From Kiloniellales bacterium (GTDB taxonomy: Bacteria; Pseudomonadota; Alphaproteobacteria; Kiloniellales; JAKSBE01): DNA of 64,000 nucleotides. Below the pieces are notes generated by a model. It did no database searches, was not told the origin of the DNA, and worked only from the letters and a program-made list of their open reading frames with translations. Each line of letters begins with the position of its first letter. Position 1 is the stretch's first letter. Below are positions 52,727 to 62,141 of the stretch, one piece after another. Position numbers and translations under genes: made by a program. The stretch is from NCBI GenBank assembly GCA_030066685.1, contig JASJBF010000038.1, forward strand, positions 53,442-117,441. The letters run 5' to 3'.

Positions 52727-53878
52727 CTACTGCATCACGATCCTGGGCGCGGCACGGCCGCCACCCTCCAGGCGCGCCGAGAGCTGACCCCAGACGGCCT
52801 CGGCGATCTCGCCGTAGCGCTTGGCCTGGGGGCTGTCCGGGCGGCTGACCACGACCGGCCGGCCCTGGTCCGAGGTCTCGCGGATCTCGATGTCGAGCGG
52901 GATCTCGCCCAGGAAGCTCATGCCCAGCTTCTCGGCCTCGCGGCGGGCGCCGCCGTGGCCGAAGATGTGGCTTTCGTGGCTGCAGTTCGGGCAGACGAAA
53001 GTGCTCATGTTCTCGATGATGCCGAGGACCGGGATGTCGACCTTGCGAAACATGTTCAGGCCCTTCTTGGCGTCGATCAGGGCGATGTCCTGCGGGGTCG
53101 AGACGATGACCGCGCCGGCCAGGGGCACCTGCTGGGCCATGGTCAGCTGGGCGTCGCCGGTGCCCGGCGGCATGTCGACCACCAGGACGTCGAGTTCGCC
53201 CCAGTCGACGTCGCGCAGCATCTGCTGCAGGGCGCTCTGAACCATGGGGCCGCGCCAGATCATCGGCGAATCCTCGGGCACGAGGAAGCCCATCGACATG
53301 CACTTGACGCCGAAGTTCTCCATCGGGGTCAGGGTCTTGCCGTCGGGCGACTGCGGCTTGCCGGAGATCCCCAGCATGCGGGGCTGGGAGGGGCCGTAGA
53401 TGTCGGCGTCCAGGACCCCGACCTTGAGCCCCTGGGTCGCCAGGGCCAGGGCCAGGTTGGTGGCCGTCGTCGACTTGCCGACGCCGCCCTTGCCGCTGGC
53501 CACGGCGACGATCGCGCGGACCCCCGGCACCAGGGCGCGCTCCGGGCCGGGCCGCTGTCCTGGTCCTTGGCCCGGGCCCTGGGCGACCCGCCGCGGCTGC
53601 CCCTCCGCCGGTGACGCGCCGCCGGCGGCCTTCTCGGCGGTCAGCACGGCGGTCACGGAGGACACGCCGGAGAGGGCCAGGACCTTCTGCTCGGCTTCCT
53701 TGCGCAGCGGCTCCAGCGCCGGCCCGTGGCGCGGGTCGACCTCGATGGCGAATCCGACGTTGCCGTCCCTGACCACGACCCCGTTGACCATGTTCAGGGC
53801 CACGATGTCCCGGCCGCGGCCCGGTTCTATCACGGTCTTGAGCGCCTCCAGCACCTGCGCCTCGGTTACCCGGCTCAT
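52727..53878 (-). CDS. apbC: Mrp/ApbC iron-sulfur cluster carrier ATPase
   Basis: The 383-residue protein has an N-terminal MIP18-like domain (VTEAQVLEALKTVIEPGRGRDIV, VNGVVVRDGNVGFAIEVD) and a Gly/Pro/Gln linker near 95-115. The P-loop ATPase follows with the deviant Walker A SGKGGVGKST (128-137), LDADIYGPSQPRMLG and VVDMPPGTGD. The CPNC pair in FVCPNCSHES near residue 300 ligates the cluster. The ATG at 53878 is used; an upstream in-frame stretch is not conserved. A TATAAT at 53960-53955 on the minus strand is a possible -10. Confidence 0.95.
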   Translation of the reverse strand: MSRVTEAQVLEALKTVIEPGRGRDIVALNMVNGVVVRDGNVGFAIEVDPRHGPALEPLRKEAEQKVLALSGVSSVTAVLTAEKAAGGASPAEGQPRRVAQGPGQGPGQRPGPERALVPGVRAIVAVASGKGGVGKSTTATNLALALATQGLKVGVLDADIYGPSQPRMLGISGKPQSPDGKTLTPMENFGVKCMSMGFLVPEDSPMIWRGPMVQSALQQMLRDVDWGELDVLVVDMPPGTGDAQLTMAQQVPLAGAVIVSTPQDIALIDAKKGLNMFRKVDIPVLGIIENMSTFVCPNCSHESHIFGHGGARREAEKLGMSFLGEIPLDIEIRETSDQGRPVVVSRPDSPQAKRYGEIAEAVWGQLSARLEGGGRAAPRIVMQ

Positions 53879-54047
53879 CCTTGAAAACTCCGCATAGTTT
53901 CCGATATGCCCGACAGAGGCAGGAAGAAACTGTCCGGGCCAAATCGGCAAGTCGATTATACTGGCGTTGACGATCCCCTGGTTCATATACGACAAAGCGC
54001 CGGTCCTTTGTAGGCACGGCCCTTCTGGATAGCGAGGATTCTTCACG

Positions 54048-55217
54048 ATGCCCTGGAAATCTCAAGGCGGTGGCGGGGGCGGCAACGGCGGCGGCCCCTG
54101 GGGCGGCGGCCCGTCCGGAGGCGGCGGTGGAGGGCAAGGTCCCTGGGGCCGAGGCTCCGGCGGTGGCGGCGGTCCGCGTCCGCCCGATATTGACGATCTG
54201 ATCCGCCGTGGCCAGGACCGCATGAAGAGCGTTCTGCCCTCCGGCATGGGCGGCAGCTCCGGGTTCCTTCTGGTTATCGGCCTTCTGATCGCGGTCTGGC
54301 TCTTTACCGGTTTTTACACGGTCAAGCCCGGCGAGCAGGGCGTAAAGCTGCGCTTCGGCGAATGGGTCAACCAGGAAAGCTTGGACCCGCCGGGGCTCCA
54401 CTGGCACCTGCCTTACCCGATCGAGACGGTAGAGACGCCCCAGGTCGACATCGTGCGGCAGATCAACGTCGGATTCCAGCGCCGGGGCGACGGGGTCGGC
54501 GGCAAGATTGACCGTGCGGAAGAGAGTCTGATGCTGACCGGCGATCAGAACATCATCGATATCGACTTCAGCGTTCAGTGGCGGATCGACAACGCCGGCC
54601 AGTTCCTCTTCAACATCCGCGATCGCGAGGCGACCATCAAGCTGGCGGCCGAGAGCGCCATGCGCGAGGTCATCGGTCGTACCGACATCCAGCCGGCGCT
54701 GAGCACGGAGAAGGAGAACCTGGCCGCCGAGACCCGAGAAACCCTTCAGCGGATCCTGGACGAGTACCAGTCCGGGGTCGCGATCACGGCGGTCAACCTC
54801 CAGGACGTACAGCCGCCAAAGCAGGTAGCCGACGCCTTCGAGGACGTGCAGCGGGCCCGCCAGGACCAGGACACCAAGATCAATCAGGCCGACGCCTACC
54901 GGAACCGGATCATCCCGGAGGCCCGCGGCGAGGCCACGCGGATGATCCAAGGGGCCCAGGCCTACCGCGACCGCATGATCAAGGAGTCTCAGGGTGAGGC
55001 GGAACGCTTCATCAAGGTCTTCGAGGCCTACAGGCAGAACCCGGACGTGACCCGCCGACGGATCTACCTGGAGACCGTGCAGAAGGTCCTGCAGAACACC
55101 GACAAGGTGATCATGGACGGCGCCAGCGGCGCGGTGCCGTACCTGCCGCTCGACCAGCTGCAGCGCCGGGGCCCGGGCGCAGCCGAAACCGCGCGCAATC
55201 CGGACCTCAAGCAGTAG
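54048..55217 (+). CDS. hflK: HflK subunit of the FtsH modulator HflKC
   Basis: HflK and HflC form a membrane cage around FtsH. The 389-residue protein has a Gly/Pro-rich N-terminal tail, one membrane helix (FLLVIGLLIAVWLFTGFYTV), and a SPFH/band-7 domain (VKPGEQGVKLRFGEWVN, PGLHWHLPYPIETVE). The long helical region ARQDQDTKINQADAYRNRIIPEARGEA is typical. It is divergent from mrp and 20 bp upstream of hflC. The C-terminus is Pro/Arg-rich and likely flexible. Confidence 0.96.
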   Translation: MPWKSQGGGGGGNGGGPWGGGPSGGGGGGQGPWGRGSGGGGGPRPPDIDDLIRRGQDRMKSVLPSGMGGSSGFLLVIGLLIAVWLFTGFYTVKPGEQGVKLRFGEWVNQESLDPPGLHWHLPYPIETVETPQVDIVRQINVGFQRRGDGVGGKIDRAEESLMLTGDQNIIDIDFSVQWRIDNAGQFLFNIRDREATIKLAAESAMREVIGRTDIQPALSTEKENLAAETRETLQRILDEYQSGVAITAVNLQDVQPPKQVADAFEDVQRARQDQDTKINQADAYRNRIIPEARGEATRMIQGAQAYRDRMIKESQGEAERFIKVFEAYRQNPDVTRRRIYLETVQKVLQNTDKVIMDGASGAVPYLPLDQLQRRGPGAAETARNPDLKQ

Positions 55218-55237
55218 GTCCCAGGGAGAAAAGTCCG

Positions 55238-56128
55238 ATGCAAGGCAAGAAATCTCTGATCCTTGGGGTCGTAATTCTGGTTCTGGGCTTCCTCGCTTAC
55301 TTGAGCGTGTTCACGGTCCACCAGACCAAGCAGGCGGTGGTCCTGCAGTTCGGTGAGCTGAAGCGGGTGGTCGACGAGCCTGGAATTGGGGTCAAGCTGC
55401 CCTGGCAGGAAATCCGTCACCTGGAAAAGCGGGTGCTGAACCTGGACCCACGGGCCGAGACCATTGTTTTGGCGGATCAGCGGCGGGTGACCGTGGACGC
55501 CTTCATCCGCTACCGGATCGTCAGTCCGGAGCAATTCATACGTGTGGCCGTCAACGAGGACCTGCTGCAGCTGAAGCTCGAGCCGATCGTCAACAACAAG
55601 CTGCGCGCCACGCTCGGCCAGGTTCTCTTGACGACGATCCTCTCCCAGGATCGCACGCGGCTGATGCAGCAGATTCGCGACCAGGTGAACGCCGAGGTCC
55701 GGCGCGCCGGGTCGAACTTCGGGATCAACGTCCTGGACGTCCGCATTATCCGTGCCGATCTGCTTCCGGAGGTGAGCCAGAACGTTTACGCCCGGATGGA
55801 GGCGGAACGTAAGCGCGATGCCGCCGAGTTCCGTGCCCTGGGCCAGGAGCAATTCCTGAGGATCACCGCCGAGGCCGACCGCGAAGCGACGGTCATCCGC
55901 GCCGAGGCCCAGCGCCAGGCCGAGATCCTGCGCGGCGAAGGCGAGGCGGAGCGGACCCGGATCCTCAACGATGCCTTTGGCCAGGACGAGGCTTTCTTCG
56001 ATTTCTACCGCTCGATGCAGGCCTATGAGGCGTCGATCCGGCCCGACAACTCGATGCTGGTGATCCCCCCGACCAATGAGTTCTTCAATTATTTCAACAA
56101 TCCTGCCGGCCAGCCTGGCGGCCAGTAG
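55238..56128 (+). CDS. hflC: HflC subunit of the FtsH modulator HflKC
   Basis: The 296-residue protein has an N-terminal helix (LILGVVILVLGFLAYLSVF) and an SPFH domain (VHQTKQAVVLQFGELKRVVDEPGIGVKLPW, NLDPRAETIVLADQRRVTVDAF). The coiled region RMEAERKRDAAEFRALGQEQFLRITAEADREATVIRAEA is the HflC pattern. It partners with HflK. The start ATG at 55238 lies 20 bp after hflK. The DUF2065 gene follows 56 bp on. Confidence 0.96.
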   Translation: MQGKKSLILGVVILVLGFLAYLSVFTVHQTKQAVVLQFGELKRVVDEPGIGVKLPWQEIRHLEKRVLNLDPRAETIVLADQRRVTVDAFIRYRIVSPEQFIRVAVNEDLLQLKLEPIVNNKLRATLGQVLLTTILSQDRTRLMQQIRDQVNAEVRRAGSNFGINVLDVRIIRADLLPEVSQNVYARMEAERKRDAAEFRALGQEQFLRITAEADREATVIRAEAQRQAEILRGEGEAERTRILNDAFGQDEAFFDFYRSMQAYEASIRPDNSMLVIPPTNEFFNYFNNPAGQPGGQ

Positions 56129-56184
56129 GACGAACGGCCGGCCGCGGCCGGACCCCCGGACACGGCGGGTCGTGGTGATCGTGA

Positions 56185-56370
56185 ATGACGGAGCTCCTCA
56201 CGGCGCTGGCGCTGGTGCTGGTCATAGAGGGCTTGGCTTGGGCTTTGTTTCCGGACCAGATCCGACGCGCGCTCGGCAAATTGGCAGAGGTGCCGCCGGA
56301 GGTTCTCCGCGGCGGCGGTTTGGTCACGGCCGCTCTAGGTGCGCTCTTTGTCTGGCTGTTGCGCGGCTAG
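56185..56370 (+). CDS. DUF2065 small membrane protein
   Basis: The 61-residue protein has two membrane helices (LLTALALVLVIEGLAWALFP and GLVTAALGALFVWLL) with a short basic, Pro-containing loop. This is the DUF2065 family, typically located between hflC and a DegP protease in alphaproteobacteria, as here. Function unknown; an accessory role in the HflKC/FtsH membrane quality-control unit is plausible from position only. Confidence 0.85.
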   Translation: MTELLTALALVLVIEGLAWALFPDQIRRALGKLAEVPPEVLRGGGLVTAALGALFVWLLRG

Positions 56371-56701
56371 ACGAAGGGAAACCTGGATCGGCCACAAATC
56401 CGCCCAGATCGTCCGCGAACCTGGAGAGGCTGGCTTGATGGGATTTCGCCCGGGTCCGTTGCTGCTCCAAGGCCGCAGACTTCCGGCGAACCCCGGTCCG
56501 GTTCAAAGTCTTGGGGCCTATGGGCGGTCGAGCTTCGTGGCGGCGAGGCTGGAGCAGGCGGCGCCCCCGGCTTGACAGGACGGTGGCGCCAACCACATCC
56601 CATCTGCGAATCTTCGCTATGGTTAACGAAATAGTTGCTATATCCGAGCGAAGTCCTGAGGGTGGGCACCCTGTCCGAGGGGCTGTAGCTGGAGAAGAAA
56701 G
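56371..56701. other. Intergenic region between DUF2065 and degP
   Basis: No gene was recognised in these 331 bp. A TTGACA at 56572-56577 without a good -10 partner and a CTATAT at 56638-56643 are possible promoter parts for degP. No clear RpoH or extracytoplasmic sigma promoter was found. Confidence 0.5.
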
Positions 56702-58216
56702 GTGATGCACGGCGCGATGAGAAGTATAATCGCTGGCCTGTCAGATGGCGAAAGGAACGGAGCTTTGCGTTTGGGATATCAGGCCCTGGCCAAGGGTGGC
56801 GCTGTCTTTCTGGTGACCCTGCTGGCCTGGGGCGGCCAGCCCATGGCCCGCTCGGCCCCCGAGAGCTTCGCCGATCTGGCCGAAGGTTTGCTGCCGGCCG
56901 TGGTCAACGTCTCGACCACCCAAAGCGTCGCCCAGGGTGAAAGCAAGGAGTTCGAGGAGTTCTTCAAAGACTTCTTCGAACGCCGCGGCCAGCGCGGCGA
57001 GGGTGGACCGCCGCAGCGCCGCGCACCGTCTTCTCTGGGTTCCGGATTCATCATCGATTCCAGCGGCTTCATCGTTACCAACAACCACGTCATTGCCGAG
57101 GCCGACGAGGTGACGGTCCGGCTCCACGACAACTCGACCTATAAGGCCGAGATCGTCGGTCGCGACGAGAAGACCGACCTCGCGCTGCTGAAGGTCGATG
57201 CCGACAAGCCCCTGCCGGCGGTCAAGTGGGGCAACTCCGACGGCCTGCGGATCGGCGACTGGGTGATGGCGATCGGCAATCCCTTCGGCCTCGGCGGCAC
57301 CGTAACGGCCGGGATCGTCTCGGCCCGGCAGCGCGACATCAACGCCGGCCCCTACGACGACTTCATCCAGAGCGATGCGGCCATCAACCGCGGCAACTCT
57401 GGCGGTCCCATGTTCAACATGGACGGCGACGTGGTCGGGGTGAACACCGCGATTTTCTCGCCCTCCGGCGGCTCGGTGGGCATCGGCTTCGCCATCCCCT
57501 CGGCTCTGGCGGCCAACGTCATTCGCCAGCTCAAGGACGGCGGCACCGTGCGCCGCGGCTGGCTCGGAGTCCGGATTCAGACGGTGACCGAGGAGCTGGC
57601 CGAAGGGCTGCGCTTGGGCAAGGCCCAGGGTGCCCTGGTCGCCCACGTCACCGAGGGCGGGCCGGCCGAATCCGCCGGGATCAAGCAGGGCGACGTGATC
57701 CTGCGCTTCGACGGCCGCGAGGTCGGCGAGATGCGCAAGCTGCCCCGCATGGTCGCCGAAACGCCGATCGGTCGAAAGGTCAAGGTCACGGTCTGGCGCA
57801 AGGGCAACGACGGCTTCAGCGAGCAGTCGCTCAACGTGACCCTGGGCGAGCTCGACGACACCCAGGTTGCGGCGGTCTCACCCACGGAGCCGGCCCCGAA
57901 GGACGAGAGCGGCCAGATCCAGTCCCTCGGCCTGGGCCTGGCGGCGATCACACCCGAACTGCGCCAACGGTTCCAGCTCGACGACAAGGCCGCGGGCGTG
58001 GTGATCACCGATGTCGTCGACAACGGTTCCGCCGCGGAAAAGGGCCTGCGCCCCGGGGACGTGATCGTCGAGGTCGATCAGGAGGAGGTCTCCAGCCCCT
58101 CCGAGGTCGTCGACCGGGTCGAGAAGGCGCGTGACGAGGGCTACCGGGTGGTCACGCTCCTGGTCCTGCGCCAGGGCGACTTCCAGTGGGTCGCGGTGCC
58201 GATCAGCAGCAGCTGA
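56702..58216 (+). CDS. degP: DegP/DegQ-type periplasmic serine protease (Do family)
   Basis: The 504-residue protease has an N-terminal signal region (GAVFLVTLLAWGGQPMARS), a trypsin-like domain with the triad His in TNNHV, Asp in KTDLALLK and Ser in RGNSGGPMFN, and two PDZ domains (RRGWLGVRIQTVTEELAEGL and VVDNGSAAEKGLRPGDVIVEV). It degrades or refolds misfolded envelope proteins. GTG at 56702 has GGAG seven bases upstream; ATG at 56705 is equivalent. It follows hflKC-DUF2065, forming a membrane quality-control locus. Confidence 0.95.
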   Translation: MMHGAMRSIIAGLSDGERNGALRLGYQALAKGGAVFLVTLLAWGGQPMARSAPESFADLAEGLLPAVVNVSTTQSVAQGESKEFEEFFKDFFERRGQRGEGGPPQRRAPSSLGSGFIIDSSGFIVTNNHVIAEADEVTVRLHDNSTYKAEIVGRDEKTDLALLKVDADKPLPAVKWGNSDGLRIGDWVMAIGNPFGLGGTVTAGIVSARQRDINAGPYDDFIQSDAAINRGNSGGPMFNMDGDVVGVNTAIFSPSGGSVGIGFAIPSALAANVIRQLKDGGTVRRGWLGVRIQTVTEELAEGLRLGKAQGALVAHVTEGGPAESAGIKQGDVILRFDGREVGEMRKLPRMVAETPIGRKVKVTVWRKGNDGFSEQSLNVTLGELDDTQVAAVSPTEPAPKDESGQIQSLGLGLAAITPELRQRFQLDDKAAGVVITDVVDNGSAAEKGLRPGDVIVEVDQEEVSSPSEVVDRVEKARDEGYRVVTLLVLRQGDFQWVAVPISSS

Positions 58217-58266
58217 CCCTCAGTCGCCGGAAATGCTTCGACGCGCCGCCGCTGCCTGGACGCGCG

Positions 58267-59157
58267 TCAGCTTTTGAACTCGGCCTTGCGGTAGCCCTGC
58301 AGATAGAGCAGCGCTGTCAGATCGCCGTGGTCGAGGCTGACGTCGGCGGCCCGTCGCAGCGCCGCCTTGGGCCGGTAGCCGACGCCGAGCCCGGCGGCTT
58401 GGAGCAGGTCGACGTCGTTGGCACCGTCGCCGACCGCGCAGCTCGCCGCCAGATCCAGCCCCTGCTCGGCCGCCAGGGCCTCCAGGGCCGCCCGCTTGGC
58501 GGCGCGGTCCAGAATCGGCGCCGCCACCTCGCCGGTCAGCCGGCCGTCCTCGATCACCAGCCGATTGGCCTGCTGCCGGTCGAAGCCGCAGGCCGCGCCG
58601 ACCGGCTCGGTGAAGCAGGTGAAGCCGCCTGAGACCAGGGCCGTCAAGGCGCCTTGGGCGCGCAGGGTCTGCACCAGGGCCCGCGCGCCGGGGTTCAGGG
58701 TCACGCCGGCGGCCATCTCCTCGAGCAGGCTGGCCGGCTGGCCGGTCAGGAGGCCGACCCGGGCCTGCAGCGCCTCGGCGAAGTCCAGCTCTCCGTTCAT
58801 GGCCCGGGCTGTGATCGGGGCCACCTGATCAGCTATCCCGAGGCGCGCGGCAAGCTCGTCGAGCATCTCCTCGGCGATGATGGTCGACTCCATGTCCGCA
58901 ACCAGCAGCCGCTTGCGCCGGTTCTCCCGAGCGACGACGCCGAAATCGGCCGGGGCGCCCTCCAGGGCACCCCGCACGGTCCGGCGGGCGTGCGAGGGAG
59001 CGAGGCCGGCGATGGGTAGATCGCAGGCCTCGGCCTCGGCCAGCCAGTCGGCGGATCCGCAGGCGGCCCCTGAGGCGCCGAGGGCCGCCGCGACCCGGTC
59101 GACCAGGGCTTGCTCGAGGTCGCCGGGGGCGGCGATAAGCGTGACGACGTGGTCCAT
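58267..59157 (-). CDS. serB: Phosphoserine phosphatase SerB (DMEST variant)
   Basis: SerB performs the last step of serine synthesis. The 296-residue HAD enzyme has motif I LVADMESTI (Asp88 nucleophile), where Glu90 replaces the more usual Asp; VSGGFTCF as motif II; and GDGANDVDLLQAAGLGVGY as motif III. AAKRAALEALA carries the motif-III Lys region. An N-terminal ACT-like region covers about 1-75. The ATG at 59157 lies 50 nt upstream of the chosen miaA start, so the two genes are divergent and may share control elements. Confidence 0.92.
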   Translation of the reverse strand: MDHVVTLIAAPGDLEQALVDRVAAALGASGAACGSADWLAEAEACDLPIAGLAPSHARRTVRGALEGAPADFGVVARENRRKRLLVADMESTIIAEEMLDELAARLGIADQVAPITARAMNGELDFAEALQARVGLLTGQPASLLEEMAAGVTLNPGARALVQTLRAQGALTALVSGGFTCFTEPVGAACGFDRQQANRLVIEDGRLTGEVAAPILDRAAKRAALEALAAEQGLDLAASCAVGDGANDVDLLQAAGLGVGYRPKAALRRAADVSLDHGDLTALLYLQGYRKAEFKS

Positions 59158-59207
59158 GGCGGGCGATATAGATGGCCGGCCAGTGCGGCGGCAAGGGATT
59201 TGAGCGG

Positions 59208-60203
59208 GTGTCGAAGGCGAGCAACAGCGAAGAAGGGCCCCGGCAGCCCCGGAGCGGCCGAAAGGCGCAGCCGCCGGTGGTCCTGGTTACCGGCCCGACC
59301 GCCGGCGGCAAGTCGCGCCTCGCCCTCGACCTGGCAGAGGAGTTCGGCGGCAGCGTGATCAACGCCGACGCCCTGCAGGTCTACCGGGAGCTCGAGATCC
59401 TGACCGCCCGTCCCGGCGCGGCGGCCCTGGCCCGGGCGCCGCACCGCCTCTACGGGGTGCTGCCGGCCGTCGAGGTCTGCTCGGCCGGGCGCTGGCAGGC
59501 CCTGGCCCTGGCCGAGATCGAGGCGGCGCGGCAGGCCGGCCGCCTGCCCATTGTCGTCGGCGGCACCGGGCTCTACCTGCAGGCCCTGGAGCGTGGCCTC
59601 TCGGCAATCCCGGAGGTCCCGGAGACCATCCGGGCGGCGGCCCGGCGCCGGCACCGGGAGCTCGGCGGCGCGGCTTTCCACGCCGAGCTGGCCGGGCGTG
59701 ACCCGCAGGCCGGCGCCCGGCTGCGGCCCTCGGACAGCCAGCGCCTGATGCGGGCCTGGGAGGTCCTGGAGGCGACCGGCCGCTCGCTCTTCGACTGGCA
59801 GCGTGACAGCCCCCGGCCGCCGCCCTATCGCTTCCTACGCCTGGCCCTGGTCCCGCCGAGGGTGGCGCTCTACGCGGCCTGCGACCGGCGCTTCCTGGGA
59901 ATGCTCGAGGCCGGAGCCCTGGCCGAGGTCGAAGGCCTTCTGGCCCTGGGCCTGGAGCCGGGCCTGCCGGCCATGAAGGCGGTGGGCGTCGCCGAACTGG
60001 GCGCCCACCTGGCCGGCGAGATCCCCCTCGAGGAGGCCGTCGCCCGGGCCCAGCAGGCGACCCGCCGCTACGCCAAGCGGCAGTACACTTGGCTGCGCGG
60101 CCAGGGCGCCGGGGCGCGGGTTTTCAGCGCGCAATATTCGGAAAGTTTGAGGGCAGAAATCTTTAACATTATTTGCGACTTCCTGTTGACCCCCTCCGGG
60201 TGA
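59208..60203 (+). CDS. miaA: tRNA dimethylallyltransferase MiaA
   Basis: MiaA adds a dimethylallyl group to A37 of tRNAs reading UNN codons. The protein has the P-loop GPTAGGKSRLALDLA, NADALQVYRELEILTARP, GVLPAVEVCSAGRW, VVGGTGLYLQAL, and the tRNA-binding QQATRRYAKRQYTWLRG. GTG at 59208 gives about 331 residues; ATG at 59172 would add 12. The C-terminus extends beyond the usual end with a Leu/Ile-rich stretch. The ilvB promoter overlaps the last codons. Confidence 0.93.
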   Translation: MSKASNSEEGPRQPRSGRKAQPPVVLVTGPTAGGKSRLALDLAEEFGGSVINADALQVYRELEILTARPGAAALARAPHRLYGVLPAVEVCSAGRWQALALAEIEAARQAGRLPIVVGGTGLYLQALERGLSAIPEVPETIRAAARRRHRELGGAAFHAELAGRDPQAGARLRPSDSQRLMRAWEVLEATGRSLFDWQRDSPRPPPYRFLRLALVPPRVALYAACDRRFLGMLEAGALAEVEGLLALGLEPGLPAMKAVGVAELGAHLAGEIPLEEAVARAQQATRRYAKRQYTWLRGQGAGARVFSAQYSESLRAEIFNIICDFLLTPSG

Positions 60204-60214
60204 GGGACTAATTT
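60186..60214 (+). promoter_or_regulatory. ilvB promoter, overlapping the end of miaA
   Basis: TTGACC (60186-60191) and TAATTT (60209-60214) are 17 bp apart. The predicted start near 60221 falls at the base of the hairpin at 60223-60244, so the ilvB leader would begin with a stem-loop. Confidence 0.6.
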
Positions 60215-60222
60215 AACTGAGG

Positions 60223-60244
60223 CGCGCGGCCCGAGGGCCGCGCG
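60223..60244 (+). terminator. Strong GC hairpin between miaA and ilvB
   Basis: CGCGCGGCCC and GGGCCGCGCG form a 10-bp perfect stem around GA. No T-tract follows, so it is either a weak miaA terminator or a 5' stem of the ilvB leader. Confidence 0.5.
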
Positions 60245-60342
60245 TGCTGTCTCTGAGCAGGCTGAAAAGCCCATAAAGGGCAGGGGGTTAGCCGGCGCGA
60301 ACGGGACAAGCGAGCGGACCGAGGGCATTTGGGGTCGGAGCG

Positions 60343-62103
60343 ATGGCTGGCGAGGAACTCAACGGATCGGAGATCGTGCTGCGCGCCTTGGCGGAGCAGG
60401 GCGTGGAGGTGATTTTCGGCTACCCGGGCGGGGCGGTCCTGCCTCTCTACGACGAGATGCACAAGCAGAACGCGATCCGTCACATCCTGGTGCGCCACGA
60501 GCAGGGCGCCGTCCATGCCGCCGAGGGCTACGCCCGCTCGACCGGCAAGGTCGGCGTCGTGCTGGTCACCTCGGGCCCCGGCGCGACCAACGCGGTGACC
60601 GGCCTGACCGATGCCCTGATGGACTCCATCCCGGTGGTCTGCCTGACCGGCCAGGTGCCGACCCACCTGATCGGCAACGATGCCTTCCAGGAGGCCGACA
60701 CAACCGGCATCACCCGGCCCTGCACCAAGCACAACTATCTGGTCAAGTCGATGGAGGACCTGCCGCGGATCCTGCACGAGGCCTTCTACGTCGCCCAGGC
60801 CGGGCGTCCGGGACCGGTGGTCATCGACCTGCCCAAGGACATCCTCCAGGGCAAGGGCGCCTACCTGCCGCGCGAGTCGGTCAAGCACCGCAGCTACAAG
60901 CCCCAGACCCGGCCCGAAAAGGCCGCCCTGAAGCAGGCGGTGGAGCTGCTGGCCAAGGCCAAGCGGCCGATCGTCTATTCCGGCGGCGGCGTGATCAATT
61001 CCGGGGACCGCGCGACTGCGCTGCTGCGCAAGCTGGTGCACATGACCGGCGTGCCTTGCACCAATACCCTGATGGGCCTCGGCGCCTATCCGGCCAGCGA
61101 TCCCCAGTTCCTCGGCATGCTGGGCATGCACGGCACCTACGAGGCCAACCTGGCGATGTACAACTGCGATCTGATGATCGCGGTCGGCGCCCGCTTCGAC
61201 GACCGGGTGACCGGCAAGCTGAGCGAGTTCTCGCCCAACTCGAAGAAGATCCACATCGACATCGACCCCAGCTCGATCAACAAGAACGTCCTGGTCGACG
61301 TGCCAATCGTCGGCGACGTGGCCGAGGTCCTGGAGGCCTTCGTCGAGGTCTGGCAGGACGGCAAGCACGCGCTGGACCAGAAGGCCCTCGGAGCTTGGTG
61401 GGAAGAGATCGACAAGTGGCGCGGCCGCGAGTGCCTGAAGTACCGGCAGAACGGCGACATCATCAAGCCGCAGTACGCCATCCAGCGCCTCTACGAGGCG
61501 GTCAAGGACCGCGACACCTACATCACGACCGAGGTCGGCCAGCACCAGATGTGGGCCGCCCAGTTCTTCAAGTTCGAGGAGCCCAACCGCTGGATGACCT
61601 CGGGCGGCCTGGGCACCATGGGCTACGGCTTCCCGGCGGCGCTCGGCGTCCAGGTGGCCCATCCGGACTCCCTGGTGATCGACATCGCCGGCGAGGCCTC
61701 CTTCCTGATGAACATCCAGGAACTTTCGACCATCGCCCAGTACGACCTGCCGGTGAAGGTCTTCATCGTCAACAACCAGTGGATGGGCATGGTCCGGCAG
61801 TGGCAGGAGCTGCTGCACGGCAGCCGCTACTCGCAGAGCTACATGGACTCCCTGCCCGACTTCATCAAGCTGGCGGAGTCCTTCGGGCTGGTCGGCTTGC
61901 GCGCGGAGAAGCCGGGCGAGCTGGACGACAAGATCCGGGAGATGATCGAAACGCCGCGGCCGGTCCTGCTTGACTGCCTGGTCGACCAGGCGGAGAACTG
62001 CTTCCCGATGATCCCTTCGGGCGCCGCCCACAACCAGATGCTGCTGGGCCCCGAGGACGAAGCGGCCCACGACGTCTCCGAAGAGGGCATGGTCCTGGTC
62101 TAG
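60343..62103 (+). CDS. ilvB: Acetolactate synthase large subunit (IlvB/IlvI)
   Basis: The enzyme makes acetolactate or acetohydroxybutyrate, the first committed step of branched-chain amino acid synthesis, using TPP and FAD. The 586-residue protein has FGYPGGAVLPLYDEMH, the catalytic Glu in RHEQGAVHAAEGYAR, the FAD-region VTSGPGATNAVTGLTDA, IDIDPSSINKN and the TPP motif GEASFLMNIQELSTIAQYDLPVKVFIVNN. The ATG at 60343 is preceded by GGGGTCGGAGCG. It is followed by ilvN after a 165-bp gap carrying a repeat. Confidence 0.97.
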   Translation: MAGEELNGSEIVLRALAEQGVEVIFGYPGGAVLPLYDEMHKQNAIRHILVRHEQGAVHAAEGYARSTGKVGVVLVTSGPGATNAVTGLTDALMDSIPVVCLTGQVPTHLIGNDAFQEADTTGITRPCTKHNYLVKSMEDLPRILHEAFYVAQAGRPGPVVIDLPKDILQGKGAYLPRESVKHRSYKPQTRPEKAALKQAVELLAKAKRPIVYSGGGVINSGDRATALLRKLVHMTGVPCTNTLMGLGAYPASDPQFLGMLGMHGTYEANLAMYNCDLMIAVGARFDDRVTGKLSEFSPNSKKIHIDIDPSSINKNVLVDVPIVGDVAEVLEAFVEVWQDGKHALDQKALGAWWEEIDKWRGRECLKYRQNGDIIKPQYAIQRLYEAVKDRDTYITTEVGQHQMWAAQFFKFEEPNRWMTSGGLGTMGYGFPAALGVQVAHPDSLVIDIAGEASFLMNIQELSTIAQYDLPVKVFIVNNQWMGMVRQWQELLHGSRYSQSYMDSLPDFIKLAESFGLVGLRAEKPGELDDKIREMIETPRPVLLDCLVDQAENCFPMIPSGAAHNQMLLGPEDEAAHDVSEEGMVLV

Positions 62104-62141
62104 GGCCCGCCGAGATCGCGCGGTTTCCGGTCGGCCTCATG

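Noticed and set aside
60244..60276. Short Leu-containing frame (GTG CTG TCT CTG ...) before ilvB as a leader peptide
   Set aside because: No ribosome-binding site and no terminator/antiterminator arrangement follows; three Leu codons of ten is not strong.
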